This document shows positions 7,967 to 16,294 of a stretch of DNA of 64,000 bases, one piece after another (position 1 is the first letter of the stretch; every line of letters starts with the position of its first letter). Below the pieces are notes generated by a model. That model was not told where the DNA came from. It did not search any database and saw nothing but the letters and a program-made list of their open reading frames with translations. Position numbers and translations under genes: made by a program. Origin of the DNA: Clostridia bacterium (GTDB lineage Bacteria; Bacillota; Clostridia; Christensenellales; CAG-138); the NCBI GenBank assembly GCA_017429985.1, contig JAFRNW010000018.1, forward strand, positions 186,001 to 250,000, given 5' to 3'.

Positions 7967-8569
7967 TCAGTATCCGAGGTCTTCGTTAATCAGCACAACC
8001 TCATATTCGCAGCCTCCCGGCTTCTTCCAGAGAACGGACAGCCCGCGGCAGATCCTGTCCGGGCTGTCGCAGTCATAGCACCTGTCCCCTTTGACGGCGC
8101 AAGGTGTTTTCCTGTTCAATCTTTTAGCATTTAGCGGACCGGCAACGTTCCGCGCCCTGTACAGCGCCGTTTCAAAGTCCTTTTCGACCTTGTTGCATCC
8201 CGCGATCAGATAGACTTTTTTGTGCCCGTACTGAACGGCGGACACACGGTTTCCGGTCCCGTCGATATTGATCAACTCCCCGCTCACGGAGATCCCGTTC
8301 ACGGAAGAAAGATAGATCTCCGCGGTCTGCGCCTCCCGTGAGATCTCCTCGCGCGTTTTCCCCGGCGTGTCCGCGTTGGAGAACACGCTGTTATGGGAGG
8401 CCAGCATTTTATAAAGTCCCATCTGCTGAATCGTGACCGAACCGCCCATCCCGACCGTCATGCCGTCGATCGCGCTGTTTAGATACGCTGCCGCCGAACA
8501 GGCGTCCTCGAAGACGGATACCTGAAATCCGTTTCTTTCCAGATTCTTCTTCAATTCCGTAAAATCCAT
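7967..8569 (-). CDS. LUD-domain (lactate utilisation-like) protein
   Basis: A 200-residue protein with the LUD-domain pattern: an N-terminal helix pair, GMGGSVTIQQMGLY near residue 42, NADTPG near 70, and a strand ending in LIAGCNKV near 127. The C-terminal part has cysteines in CAVKGDRCYDC that could bind metal. Standalone LUD proteins are related to LutC/LutB of lactate oxidation, but most short clostridial ones have no proven reaction. The ATG at 8569 has GGAGG eight bases upstream; the open frame to 8710 runs through a terminator hairpin and is not coding. It is separated from the upstream amidohydrolase gene by that terminator. Confidence 0.85.
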   Translation of the reverse strand: MDFTELKKNLERNGFQVSVFEDACSAAAYLNSAIDGMTVGMGGSVTIQQMGLYKMLASHNSVFSNADTPGKTREEISREAQTAEIYLSSVNGISVSGELINIDGTGNRVSAVQYGHKKVYLIAGCNKVEKDFETALYRARNVAGPLNAKRLNRKTPCAVKGDRCYDCDSPDRICRGLSVLWKKPGGCEYEVVLINEDLGY

Positions 8570-8665
8570 CCCTGTTCCCTCCGTTCCGAAATGCGGGAAG
8601 CAGACCGCTCTTCCCTTTTTCCTGTCTGTCCGGTCCGTTCCGACATCTGCATCATAGCATAAAAG

Positions 8666-8702
8666 CAAACGGACCGGAAAGAGCCCCTTTCCGGTCCGGA
8701 TA
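8666..8702 (-). terminator. Terminator after the M20 amidohydrolase gene
   Basis: A perfect 12-bp stem (8670-8681 with 8687-8698) with a five-base loop is followed on the minus strand by TTTGCTTTTA. It ends the ABC transporter-amidohydrolase operon. Confidence 0.85.
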
Positions 8703-8716
8703 CCCGTCATAAGCTG

Positions 8717-10162
8717 CTATCCGACAACGCACGCCTTCACCCCGTCCGGGATCGGGCAGACATACGGTTCCCCGGATGTCCGTTTCAAAAATTCCTCCTT
8801 TGCTTCCGCGAGAAGGGCGGGATCCGAAAGAAGATCCACCGCGGTCCCGAACAGCACCTTGGCCGCGTAGAGCATCCCCTTGTCCCCGACAGACGAACCG
8901 CCGCAGGATACGTTCTGCCAGGAATGACCCGGACACCCCTTCGGAAACGTCACCGCGGTAAACTGCCCTGTCGGAGTCAGATGGCTGACATCCCCCACGT
9001 CGGTAGAGCCGGGTTCGAAATCGTTGCCGGTATAAAACGGCAGCAGGAAGTCGTTCAGTCCTTCGGCGCTATTCCGCAGGAGCTCCGAGACCTTGTCGGC
9101 TATCTCCTGGCTGGAATTCGCCCCCCTGCCGGGTAGTTCCTCCCGTGCGGGATATGTCGCCGCCAGCTTTGCCGCAAATTCCTTTTCCTTCTCCGTATAG
9201 ACCGGGAGCGGAACTTCCTGCATGTTCCGGTAGATCGCCTTTTCGAGAGCCGTATTCGGGATCGTATCCGCCGTCCCGTCCACAAAGACCCGCTCAAATG
9301 ACGTTTCCGTCATGAGCGCGGCGCCTTCCGCCTGAAGGTCGACCCGTTTCATCAGCTTCAGCGTATCGGGAACCGTTCTGGAACGGATCATATACAGGAC
9401 GGACGCGTGCGGCTGGACCACATTGGGCGATACGCCGCCGCCGTCAATGATCGCGTAATGGACGGACGCGTCCTTCTTCATATGTTCCCGCAGGTACTGA
9501 ACGCCGGTATTCATCAGCTCCACCGCATCCAGTGCGGACCGCCCGTCCTCCGGGTTGCCCGCCGCATGCGCCGCCGTTCCCTTGAACTTATACAGTATCT
9601 GCACGCAGGAATTATTCGTGCCCGTCGTCACTTCGTTTTCCGAACCGGGATGCCAGCTGATCGCCGCGTCCAGTTTTTCCCAGATTCTCTCTCTGGCCAT
9701 GAACGCTTTCGACGCGCCTCCTTCTTCCCCCGGGCACCCGTAATAGATCACGGTCCCGCCCAGTCCGGTTTTCTGCAGGTATGCCTTCACCGCGCACGCG
9801 GCGGCAAGCGAACCGACGCCGAGCATGTTGTGTCCGCATCCGTGACCGGACCCGTTCGGAACGAGTTCCTCCCGCTCCGTCGCGCCCGCCTTCTGGGAAA
9901 GCCCGGACAGCGCGTCAAATTCGCCCAGGATCCCGATCACCGGACCCGGCCCGCCGTAATACGTTCCGGTAAATGCCGTTTCGATCCCGCAGATTCCCGA
10001 AGCGACTTCAAATCCCTGTTCAATCAGCACGTTCTTCAGTGCTGCGGCGGATTTATGTTCCTGCAGTGAAAGCTCCGCAAATTCCCAGATCTCATGCGAC
10101 AGTTCTGAAAACAGCTCCGCTTTTTCGTCTATCAGCGCGTATCCGATTTCCTTGCCGCTCAT
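8717..10162 (-). CDS. M20-family amidohydrolase (AbgB-like)
   Basis: A 481-residue metal-dependent amidohydrolase. Metal-site motifs are visible: GHGCGHNMLG near residue 108, GCPGEEGG near 141, and the C-terminal STDVGDVSH near 395. A dimerisation insert lies between them. The length matches AbgB-like enzymes, which cleave p-aminobenzoyl-glutamate or similar N-acyl amino acids. The ATG at 10162 has GGAGAGGGAG upstream; an in-frame TTG six codons earlier overlaps that site. It follows the ABC-transporter ATPase gene by about 14 bases, so the transporter probably imports its substrate or product, an N-acylated amino acid or small peptide (inferred). Confidence 0.92.
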   Translation of the reverse strand: MSGKEIGYALIDEKAELFSELSHEIWEFAELSLQEHKSAAALKNVLIEQGFEVASGICGIETAFTGTYYGGPGPVIGILGEFDALSGLSQKAGATEREELVPNGSGHGCGHNMLGVGSLAAACAVKAYLQKTGLGGTVIYYGCPGEEGGASKAFMARERIWEKLDAAISWHPGSENEVTTGTNNSCVQILYKFKGTAAHAAGNPEDGRSALDAVELMNTGVQYLREHMKKDASVHYAIIDGGGVSPNVVQPHASVLYMIRSRTVPDTLKLMKRVDLQAEGAALMTETSFERVFVDGTADTIPNTALEKAIYRNMQEVPLPVYTEKEKEFAAKLAATYPAREELPGRGANSSQEIADKVSELLRNSAEGLNDFLLPFYTGNDFEPGSTDVGDVSHLTPTGQFTAVTFPKGCPGHSWQNVSCGGSSVGDKGMLYAAKVLFGTAVDLLSDPALLAEAKEEFLKRTSGEPYVCPIPDGVKACVVG

Positions 10163-10176
10163 GTTCTCCCTCTCCG

Positions 10177-10914
10177 TCAATACAGGACCTTGCTCAGGAA
10201 TTCCTTCGTTCTCGGATTCTGCGGATGTCCGAAAAGTTCTTCCGGGGAACCGCTCTCCGCTATGTTTCCGTCGTCCATAAACAGGACTCTGTCCGAAACC
10301 TCTTTGGCAAATCCCATCTCATGCGTGACGATGACCGACGTCATGCCGGTCTTTACCAGCTGCTTGATGACGTTCAGCACTTCCCCGACCATTTCCGGAT
10401 CCAGCGCCGACGTCGGTTCGTCGAACAGCATGACGTCCGGCTCCATCGCGAGCGCCCGGACGATGGCGACACGCTGCTTCTGTCCGCCGGACAGTCTGCC
10501 CGGATGTTCGTCCTTCTTGTCCAGCAAACCTACTTTCGCAAGAAGCTCCTCCGCCTTTTCGTCCGCTTCCTTCTGCGTGTACTTTTTGGTCATGACCGGC
10601 GCGAGCGTAATGTTTTCCTTCACGGTCATGTGGGGAAACACGTTGAAATGCTGGAACACCATTCCCATTTTCTGCCTGTGGATGTTGATGTCCACCGTTT
10701 TGGACGTGATGTCAACGCCCTCGAAGATGATCTGTCCGGAATCCGGGGTCTCAAGGAGATTCAGGCAGCGTAGGAATGTGCTTTTCCCTCCGCCCGACGG
10801 TCCGATGATGGAAACGACGCTGCCTTTTTCGACGTGTTCCGAAACGCCCTTCAAAACCTGGAGCTCCGTTCCGTTCACGTCAAAGCTTTTATAAAGATCA
10901 ACGGTCTTAATCAC
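10177..10914 (-). CDS. Polar amino-acid ABC transporter ATP-binding protein
   Basis: A 245-residue ATPase of the GlnQ/ArtP type. It has Walker [10 protein letters not shown] near residue 38, the Q-loop [11 protein letters not shown] near 85, signature LSGGQKQRV near 140, Walker [15 protein letters not shown] near 160 and the H-loop VTHEMGFA near 197. It drives uptake of an amino acid with the permease just upstream, whose reading frame overlaps it by eight bases. It starts with GTG, with AGGAGG about eleven bases before it. Confidence 0.97.
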   Translation of the reverse strand: MIKTVDLYKSFDVNGTELQVLKGVSEHVEKGSVVSIIGPSGGGKSTFLRCLNLLETPDSGQIIFEGVDITSKTVDINIHRQKMGMVFQHFNVFPHMTVKENITLAPVMTKKYTQKEADEKAEELLAKVGLLDKKDEHPGRLSGGQKQRVAIVRALAMEPDVMLFDEPTSALDPEMVGEVLNVIKQLVKTGMTSVIVTHEMGFAKEVSDRVLFMDDGNIAESGSPEELFGHPQNPRTKEFLSKVLY

Positions 10915-11578
10915 CTGCTTTCAGCCTCCTTTCCACTTTTCCGAACACCTTGCTGAGGACGAACGTCATCACAAAATAGATGACGGCGACGATGAACATG
11001 CACTCAAACGTCAGATAGGTGTTCCCCTTCACGATGATGCATGCCGTCATGACCTCTCCGATAAAGAACGTGGACGCCAGCGACGTATCCTTGATGATCA
11101 TGATGAACTCATTGCCGAGAGCGGGAAGGATGTTCTTGATCGCCTGAGGCAGAATGACCTTCATAAAGGTCTGCGAGCTGGTAAGACCGAGGCTTCTCGC
11201 GGCCTCCGTCTGTCCGCGGTCGACCGCCTGGATGCCGGAACGGAACACCTCCGATACGTAGGCCGCGCTGTTCAGAACGAGCGCGATGCTGACGCTGAGA
11301 AACGTCGGGATCTCCGAAGCGAACAGCTTGGGGACCAGAAACACTGCGACATACATCTGCAGAAGCATCGGGGTTCCGCGGATCACCTCGACGATCGCAA
11401 TGGAGATCCACCTGAACGGCGCGATCTTGGACGATCTTGCAAGCGCCAGGAAGATGCCGATGATCGCTCCGAAGAATACCGTAATGACAGACAGCAAAAG
11501 CGTATACGACACACCGGTGACGAGAAACGTCTTCCAGTACTTGCTCATGATCTTGATTACATTCGAGAAAAACTCCAT
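10907..11578 (-). CDS. Amino-acid ABC transporter permease
   Basis: A 223-residue inner-membrane permease of the His/Glu/Gln/Arg family. Hydrophobic segments lie near residues 20-45, 55-75, 85-105 and 180-210. The cytoplasmic coupling loop with [22 protein letters not shown] sits near 130-150. It probably works as a homodimer because only one permease gene is present. It overlaps the ATPase gene and follows the binding-protein gene by about 100 bases. GGAGGG lies before its ATG. Confidence 0.97.
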   Translation of the reverse strand: MEFFSNVIKIMSKYWKTFLVTGVSYTLLLSVITVFFGAIIGIFLALARSSKIAPFRWISIAIVEVIRGTPMLLQMYVAVFLVPKLFASEIPTFLSVSIALVLNSAAYVSEVFRSGIQAVDRGQTEAARSLGLTSSQTFMKVILPQAIKNILPALGNEFIMIIKDTSLASTFFIGEVMTACIIVKGNTYLTFECMFIVAVIYFVMTFVLSKVFGKVERRLKAGD

Positions 11579-11600
11579 AATCCCTCCGGATAACCGACGA

Positions 11601-11627
11601 CTGCCGCAGAATTCCCATCTGCGGCAG
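11601..11627 (-). other. Intercistronic hairpin between binding-protein and permease genes
   Basis: A perfect 10-bp inverted repeat (11601-11610 with 11618-11627) and a seven-base loop, without a T-run. Such hairpins often stabilise the upstream binding-protein message or partly attenuate readthrough, giving more binding protein than permease. Confidence 0.55.
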
Positions 11628-11678
11628 ACGAGGTCTTATTATCATCAATCAAAGATAAGTATGAATGTCCGAATTGGT

Positions 11679-12527
11679 TCAGTCTGCCGCTACGTTTCCT
11701 TCGTCATCGTAGCCGACTTCGCTCGCAGTCGAGATGCCCGCCAGTACTTTCGCGTCCTCATACCATTTTCCGTAGTAACCGGCGTCGAACGCCTTGGCAA
11801 GAACTTCGTTGACAGCCTTTGTCAGATCGTCGTTGCCCTTCTTGATCAGGATCACGTTGTTTTCCGCCTCGGCGGAAACCTCAAAGTTGAATCCCGTCAT
11901 AGCGACCTGATCGTTCGCGGCAATAATGGCTTCCCCGTTGCCCTGCGCGACGGCAAGCGCGTTGATCAAGCCGTTCCTCAGCGCTTCCACCGCTGTTCCG
12001 ATATCGGTATAGATTTCGATCGAACAGTCAGCGGGAAGCTGCGATGTGCAGAGATCGTACTGAAGGGAAGCGACCTGCGCTCCGACTTTCAGTCCGGAGA
12101 AGTCCTCCGCCTTAGTCCATTTGCCGGCATTCTCGGCAAGGCAGATGATCGTCTGCTCCGTCTCGTTATCCCCGGCATAGTAGTAATCGGAAAGGTTGAA
12201 GTTCTCCGCCCTGGTCGGGGTATAGGAGAAACCGGAGATGGACATGTCCACCGTTCCGCTCTGAACCGCCGCCTGGCATGCGTCGAAGCTCATCGGCTTG
12301 ATCACAAGCTCAAGTCCCATCTCAGAAGCGATGAAATTCGCCAGCGTAACATCGAAGCCGACGTACTGATCCTGGCCGGTCTTGGACGTGTCGACAAATT
12401 CCATCGGAGCGAAGTCGGGAGACATCGCGACCGTCAGCGTCTTTGCCGCCTTCTTCGCGCATCCGGTCATCGCGAACATACCGAGAATCATCAGAGCTGT
12501 AAGCGTCCAGGCAATAATCTTTTTCAT
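11679..12527 (-). CDS. Amino-acid ABC transporter substrate-binding lipoprotein
   Basis: A 282-residue lipoprotein. It has a basic start, a hydrophobic stretch and the lipobox MTGC with the lipidated Cys22. The mature part has the SBP_bac_3 fold: MSPDFAPMEF near residue 37, GFDVTLANFIA near 62 and the hinge DMSISGFSYTPTRA near 98. It captures a polar amino acid outside the cell for the permease and ATPase encoded downstream. First gene of the operon, preceded by a consensus sigma-A promoter and AGAGGG. The ligand cannot be read from the sequence. Confidence 0.96.
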   Translation of the reverse strand: MKKIIAWTLTALMILGMFAMTGCAKKAAKTLTVAMSPDFAPMEFVDTSKTGQDQYVGFDVTLANFIASEMGLELVIKPMSFDACQAAVQSGTVDMSISGFSYTPTRAENFNLSDYYYAGDNETEQTIICLAENAGKWTKAEDFSGLKVGAQVASLQYDLCTSQLPADCSIEIYTDIGTAVEALRNGLINALAVAQGNGEAIIAANDQVAMTGFNFEVSAEAENNVILIKKGNDDLTKAVNEVLAKAFDAGYYGKWYEDAKVLAGISTASEVGYDDEGNVAAD

Positions 12528-12585
12528 ATCCGTATCCCTCTTTCTTTATTCTGCAAAAAGAACTATTTATCTTTTCAATACGGTG

Positions 12586-12614
12586 ATTATAAATGCATAA
12601 ATATTCCGTGTCAA
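12586..12614 (-). promoter_or_regulatory. Consensus sigma-A promoter of the ABC transporter operon
   Basis: On the minus strand an exact TTGACA (12609-12614) and an exact TATAAT (12586-12591) are separated by 17 bases, about 60 bases before the binding-protein start codon. Confidence 0.88.
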
Positions 12615-12682
12615 GCATTATTATTGATATTTTTATACGTTTTTTAGTGATTATTATGAATATTATATGAAATTTTGTGCAT

Positions 12683-12712
12683 AAAAGAAAAAACGGGCGC
12701 CAAATGCCCGCT
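12683..12712 (-). terminator. Terminator after the cysteine desulfurase gene
   Basis: CGGGC (12694-12698) pairs with GCCCG (12706-12710) and is followed on the minus strand by six T residues and a further T-rich stretch. Confidence 0.75.
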
Positions 12713-12754
12713 TTCTTTCCGGTTTAGATTATCAGAGTTGCTTCAAACAGAACT

Positions 12755-13879
12755 TCACGCCAGATTTCGGATCGCTTCCAGAGCGGTCTCCATTTCTTCC
12801 TCCGTGGTATATTCGGAAAAGCTGAATCTCACCGTTCCCTCCGGAAACGTTCCGACGGTTTTGTGCGCGTCAGGAGCGCAGTGCAGTCCGCAACGCACCA
12901 GGATCCCGTACTCTTCCTCCAGCCGGAAGGCGACATCCGCGTTGTCCCTGCGGAGAAAGTCCACGGAGATCACGCCCACACGCTTTTCCTCATCATCCGG
13001 TCCTGGAACACGGATTCCCGGTATATCCTTGAGCCCGTCCAGGAAATAGCGGGTCTGCCTCTTTTCAGCCTGTCTTCTGTCCTGAAGGGAACCGTGACGC
13101 AGCGCGGCATGGAGCCCGTAGATCCCGGGCAGGTTCAGCGTGCCGGGTTCAAACCGGTCAGGCAGGAAAGGCGGCATGTCATAGCTGTGAGAAACCGATC
13201 CGGTACCGCCCGCCATGAAGGGAGGCAGCAGCTCGGCAACTTGCTCGGACATCATGAGGACGCCCAGCCCCTGAGGACCCCTTAAGCCCTTGTGGGCGGG
13301 CATGCAAAGGATATCAGTGCCAAGGTCTTCCATGGTGAACGCGAAATGACCGGCGGTCTGCGCTGCGTCGACGGCGACCGGGATGCCGTACGGTTTCAGC
13401 CTTTCCGATATTTCCGCGACCGGCTGTATGGAACCGCAGATGTTGGACGCGTGCGTAAGAACGCAAAGCTTCGCTTTCTCATATCCGTCGGGCAGTTTTT
13501 CCGCGATTGAGATGCCTTCCCCGTCGGCAGGAATTCGAAGAATTTCCGCTCCGATCATGACCAGGGGACGGATGACGGCGTTGTGTTCCATGGAGGTAAC
13601 GAGAACTTTGTCGCCTTTTTTTACAAGTCCCTGTATCACCATGTTCAGCGCGACTGTGTTGCCGGGAGTGAAAATCACGCGTTTCGGATCGGAGCACCCG
13701 AACATCGCAGCGAGTTTCTCCCTCGTTTCCAGTATCGTCATGCCCGCTTCCGTCGCGCGCTCATACGAACCCCTCCCGGCGTTCGCGCATACTTTGTCCA
13801 GATAGTACTTTACCGCGTCCGACACGCCCTCCGCTTTCGGGAAAGACGTGCAGGCATTGTCCATGTAGATGTCTGTCAT
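12755..13879 (-). CDS. Cysteine desulfurase-family aminotransferase (EF2568 type)
   Basis: A 374-residue class V PLP enzyme. The motif PAHKGLRGPQG contains the likely PLP lysine, Lys197. HASNICG near 143 and DAAQTAGH near 171 bind the cofactor. The C-terminal RCGLHCAPDAH segment contains candidate catalytic cysteines. It resembles the desulfurase subfamily linked to selenium-dependent molybdenum hydroxylase gene sets and would release S or Se from cysteine or selenocysteine. It is divergent from the yedE-tusA-DUF3343 operon, and the two promoters overlap. Confidence 0.9.
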   Translation of the reverse strand: MTDIYMDNACTSFPKAEGVSDAVKYYLDKVCANAGRGSYERATEAGMTILETREKLAAMFGCSDPKRVIFTPGNTVALNMVIQGLVKKGDKVLVTSMEHNAVIRPLVMIGAEILRIPADGEGISIAEKLPDGYEKAKLCVLTHASNICGSIQPVAEISERLKPYGIPVAVDAAQTAGHFAFTMEDLGTDILCMPAHKGLRGPQGLGVLMMSEQVAELLPPFMAGGTGSVSHSYDMPPFLPDRFEPGTLNLPGIYGLHAALRHGSLQDRRQAEKRQTRYFLDGLKDIPGIRVPGPDDEEKRVGVISVDFLRRDNADVAFRLEEEYGILVRCGLHCAPDAHKTVGTFPEGTVRFSFSEYTTEEEMETALEAIRNLA

Positions 13880-13883
13880 GAAT

Positions 13884-13907
13884 CGTTATTCTCCCTTGCA
13901 AATAACG
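13884..13907. promoter_or_regulatory. Inverted repeat 1 in the divergent promoter (candidate operator)
   Basis: CGTTATT (13884-13890) and AATAACG (13901-13907) form a perfect 7-bp dyad with a 10-base centre. It covers the -35 box (13896-13901) of the plus-strand yedE promoter. A near copy lies 52 bases away (13936-13958). Confidence 0.65.
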
Positions 13908-13924
13908 GCTTATTATGTTATTAT
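13896..13924 (+). promoter_or_regulatory. Promoter of the yedE operon
   Basis: TTGCAA (13896-13901) and TATTAT (13919-13924) with a 17-base spacer. Its -10 box overlaps that of the opposite-strand desulfurase promoter. Confidence 0.55.
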
Positions 13925-13948
13925 ACCATTCGAAGCGTTATCTCTCAA
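13920..13948 (-). promoter_or_regulatory. Promoter of the cysteine desulfurase gene
   Basis: On the minus strand TTGAGA (13943-13948) and TATAAT (13920-13925) with a 17-base spacer, about 40 bases before the desulfurase start. Inverted repeat 2 covers its -35 box. Confidence 0.65.
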
Positions 13949-13958
13949 GCGAATAACG
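13936..13958. promoter_or_regulatory. Inverted repeat 2 in the divergent promoter (candidate operator)
   Basis: CGTTAT (13936-13941) and ATAACG (13953-13958) form a second dyad of nearly the same sequence as 13884-13907. The same CTC and GC bases appear in the centre, which is one base shorter. Confidence 0.65.
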
Positions 13959-13990
13959 CCGGATCAAGATGCTTCAATTTGGAGGTAAAT

Positions 13991-15067
13991 ATGGAAAAGA
14001 AAAAGAACAGTTTCCTGAAGGATTACGGGATGGTCATCCTGACCGGTCTGGTGATCGGCGCAGCAGCGGTTCTGCTGACCAAACTCGGAAATCCGAAGAA
14101 CATGGGCTTCTGCATCGCTTGCTTCCTGCGCGATATCAGCGGCGCCATGGGATTCCACGGTGCGGCGGTCGTTCAGTACTACCGTCCTGAAATCGTCGGT
14201 CTCGTGGTCGGTTCCATGGTCATGGCTCTCGTCACGAAAGAATGGAAAGCACAGGGCGGTTCGTCCCCGTTCACCCGTTTCGTGCTCGGCGCACTGGTCA
14301 TGATCGGCGCGCTGGTATTCCTCGGCTGCCCGCTCCGTATGGTGATCCGTATCGGCGGCGGCGACCTGAACGCGGTCGTCGGCCTTCTCGGATTCATTGT
14401 CGGTATCGTAATCGGCACGATCCCGCTCAGAAAGGGCTTCACTCTGAACCGTGCGTATAAGCAGAGCAAACTGGAAGGGCTCGCTTTCCCGATTGCTCTC
14501 GTGGTCTTCTTCATTGTATCCGTCGCGACCGTCCTGCTGAAATCCAGCACGGAAGGCCCCGGCAGCATGCGCGCTCCCATTCTCGTCTCCCTGATCGTCG
14601 CTCTGATCGTCGGCGCTCTCTGCCAGCGTTCCCGTCTCTGCATGGCCGGCGGAATCCGTGATGCGGTCATGTTCAAAGACTTCAAACTGATCACCGGCTT
14701 TGTCGCGATCATCGTAGCCGTGCTCGTCGGCAATCTGATCGTAAACGGCGGCGTGAAATTCTCCTTTGCGGATCAGCCCATTGCGCACTCCGACGGTCTG
14801 TTCAACTTCCTCGGCATGGCTATGGTCGGCTGGGGTTCCGTCCTCCTCGGCGGATGCCCGCTTCGCCAGCTCATCCTCGCCGGTGAAGGCAATTCTGACT
14901 CTGCCGTAACGCTGCTCGGATTCATCTGCGGCGCGGCGATCTCCCACAACTTCGGACTCGCCTCCTCCGCTGCCGGAATCGGCGCAGGCCCGGTCGCCAT
15001 CGTTATGGTTGTCGGATTCATCATTCTGGCAATCGTCTCCGTCTGCAACATGAAGAAAGGAGCATGA
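13991..15067 (+). CDS. yedE: YeeE/YedE-family transporter (sulfur or selenium compound)
   Basis: A 358-residue integral membrane protein with about nine to ten hydrophobic segments and the duplicated YeeE/YedE pattern. GFCIACFLRD lies near residue 38, and FLGCPLRM near 114 is repeated as LGGCPLRQ near 290; RLCMAGGIRDA lies near 216. Conserved cysteines in such proteins conduct thiosulfate in YeeE; a selenium-linked role has been proposed for YedE in Clostridia. The start at 13991 has GGAGG at five bases; the open frame further upstream is non-coding promoter DNA. Next come tusA-like and DUF3343 genes with overlapping ends. Confidence 0.93.
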   Translation: MEKKKNSFLKDYGMVILTGLVIGAAAVLLTKLGNPKNMGFCIACFLRDISGAMGFHGAAVVQYYRPEIVGLVVGSMVMALVTKEWKAQGGSSPFTRFVLGALVMIGALVFLGCPLRMVIRIGGGDLNAVVGLLGFIVGIVIGTIPLRKGFTLNRAYKQSKLEGLAFPIALVVFFIVSVATVLLKSSTEGPGSMRAPILVSLIVALIVGALCQRSRLCMAGGIRDAVMFKDFKLITGFVAIIVAVLVGNLIVNGGVKFSFADQPIAHSDGLFNFLGMAMVGWGSVLLGGCPLRQLILAGEGNSDSAVTLLGFICGAAISHNFGLASSAAGIGAGPVAIVMVVGFIILAIVSVCNMKKGA

Positions 15068-15069
15068 AC

Positions 15070-15276
15070 ATGATCGACGCAAGAGGATTAAGCTGCCCGA
15101 TGCCCGTTCTGATGGTACAGAAGGAAGTTAAATCGAAGTCGCCTGACAAGCTCGAGGTCTGCGTGGACACGCAGACTGCCGTACAGAACATCACCCGTTT
15201 CGCCAAGGCAAACGGCTATTCCATAACCGTGAAGGAAAACGAGGACGAAGAGTATCTCCTCACTCTTTCAAAATGA
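15070..15276 (+). CDS. TusA/SirA/YedF-like sulfur carrier protein
   Basis: A 68-residue protein with the TusA signature DARGLSCPMPVL. Cys9 is the expected persulfide (or selenide) carrier. These proteins take sulfur from a desulfurase and hand it on, so the divergent desulfurase is a natural donor. The ATG at 15070 is preferred because AAAGGAG is seven bases away; the ATG at 15064 lies almost on the ribosome binding site. Translation is probably coupled to yedE. Confidence 0.92.
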   Translation: MIDARGLSCPMPVLMVQKEVKSKSPDKLEVCVDTQTAVQNITRFAKANGYSITVKENEDEEYLLTLSK

Positions 15277-15509
15277 AGTACGTCGCGACATTCTATACAC
15301 ATGTTTCCGCCATGATGAGCCAGCGCAGTCTTGCTGCAAAAGGCATCCGTGCAAAGCTGGCGCCCACGCCAAGGGAGCTTTCTTCAAGCTGCGGGACGTG
15401 CGTACGGTATGAAGCGGACGACCCGTCCTACTCTCTGCTTGACAGCGATGTGGAACAGGTCGCTTCACTGGACGATTCTGGGTACCGGATACTCAGGCAA
15501 TTCAGCTGA
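15273..15509 (+). CDS. DUF3343 protein (putative Se/S binding)
   Basis: A 78-residue protein matching the DUF3343 pattern: an N-terminal strand, an amphipathic helix, then SSSCGTC with Cys40 and Cys43 and a short C-terminal part. Its start overlaps the TusA stop by four bases, so translation is coupled. DUF3343 genes commonly sit beside yedE/yedF and selenium genes; a role in passing reactive S or Se is plausible, but the reaction is unknown. Confidence 0.87.
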   Translation: MKYVATFYTHVSAMMSQRSLAAKGIRAKLAPTPRELSSSCGTCVRYEADDPSYSLLDSDVEQVASLDDSGYRILRQFS

Positions 15510-15523
15510 TTCATACAGCAGAC

Positions 15524-15552
15524 AAAAGACAGGGCTCGGCCCTGTCTTTTTT
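15524..15552 (+). terminator. Terminator of the yedE operon
   Basis: A 12-bp perfect stem (15524-15535 with 15539-15550), a three-base loop and a terminal T-run. It lies 15 bases after the DUF3343 stop. Confidence 0.93.
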
Positions 15553-15585
15553 CTTGTTCGATATCATTCACTCGGCGGATTCCGC

Positions 15586-16089
15586 TTATCTGTTCTTCCC
15601 GCAGCAGTTTTTATACTTCTTTCCGCTTCCGCACGGGCAGGGATCGTTCCTGCCGACCGTCTTCTCCTTTACGAACGTGTTCTCACTGTGGAACGCCTTC
15701 GTGATCGCGTGGCGTTTTTCTGCTGTCAAAATCCCGTCCCATTCCTTCAGGGAATAGAGCCAGGGGGCTTTTGCGCGAAGCATGTTCAGATAGAGCTTCT
15801 CAAAGTCCACAACCGCTTCGACCGGCTTATCCGCTTCCAGTTCTTCCAGCTTCAGTTCCTCTTTAAGGCTCGTGTTGATTCCGTCTAGAAAACCTACCGC
15901 CTCGCAGACATCCATATCAAAACCGTCCGCGAGCTCCTTCAGTGTACAGCTGATCTTATTGTTGCCGCTGCCGAGAATTTTCTCATATGCTGCGGTTTCC
16001 TTGTCAAAATACCCGTTCCAGAACTTCTTATACTCAGCGTCCGAACGTTCCATTTCACACAGCTGTTTCCAGTCATCGTATAAACTCAT
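15586..16089 (-). CDS. SEC-C motif protein
   Basis: A 167-residue protein. Its C-terminus carries the SEC-C zinc motif [13 protein letters not shown] (also found at the SecA tail), near residues 150-162. The first 145 residues are mostly helical and acidic with no motif I recognise. The zinc motif often mediates binding to SecB, ribosomes or other partners, but the job of the standalone protein is unknown. GGAGG lies before the ATG at 16089. Confidence 0.88.
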   Translation of the reverse strand: MSLYDDWKQLCEMERSDAEYKKFWNGYFDKETAAYEKILGSGNNKISCTLKELADGFDMDVCEAVGFLDGINTSLKEELKLEELEADKPVEAVVDFEKLYLNMLRAKAPWLYSLKEWDGILTAEKRHAITKAFHSENTFVKEKTVGRNDPCPCGSGKKYKNCCGKNR

Positions 16090-16197
16090 CTCGTATCCTC
16101 CGATCAGCGGGATCCCCCGTTTTTCTCACGTTCTCCATTATACCGAATCTGCCCCGCTTTGCAAGGCAAATCTGTCCCGCTTCCCGCCCGTCCGATG

Positions 16198-16226
16198 TTC
16201 ACATCGGTTCCTTTTTCGGATATAAT
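16198..16226 (+). promoter_or_regulatory. Promoter of the GH13 / HD gene pair
   Basis: TTCACA (16198-16203) and an exact TATAAT (16221-16226) with a 17-base spacer, upstream of the GH13 gene. Confidence 0.65.
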
Positions 16227-16294
16227 AATCGCGATCCGATCACACAGACAATACATTGGATGGGAGTTTCTTTGATTTGGCAGTCAATACCGAT

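Noticed and set aside
13964-15082. Long minus-strand frame opposite yedE
   Set aside because: Antisense shadow of a GC-rich membrane-protein gene, rich in Asp, His and Glu with no motif; the plus-strand YedE motifs are unambiguous.
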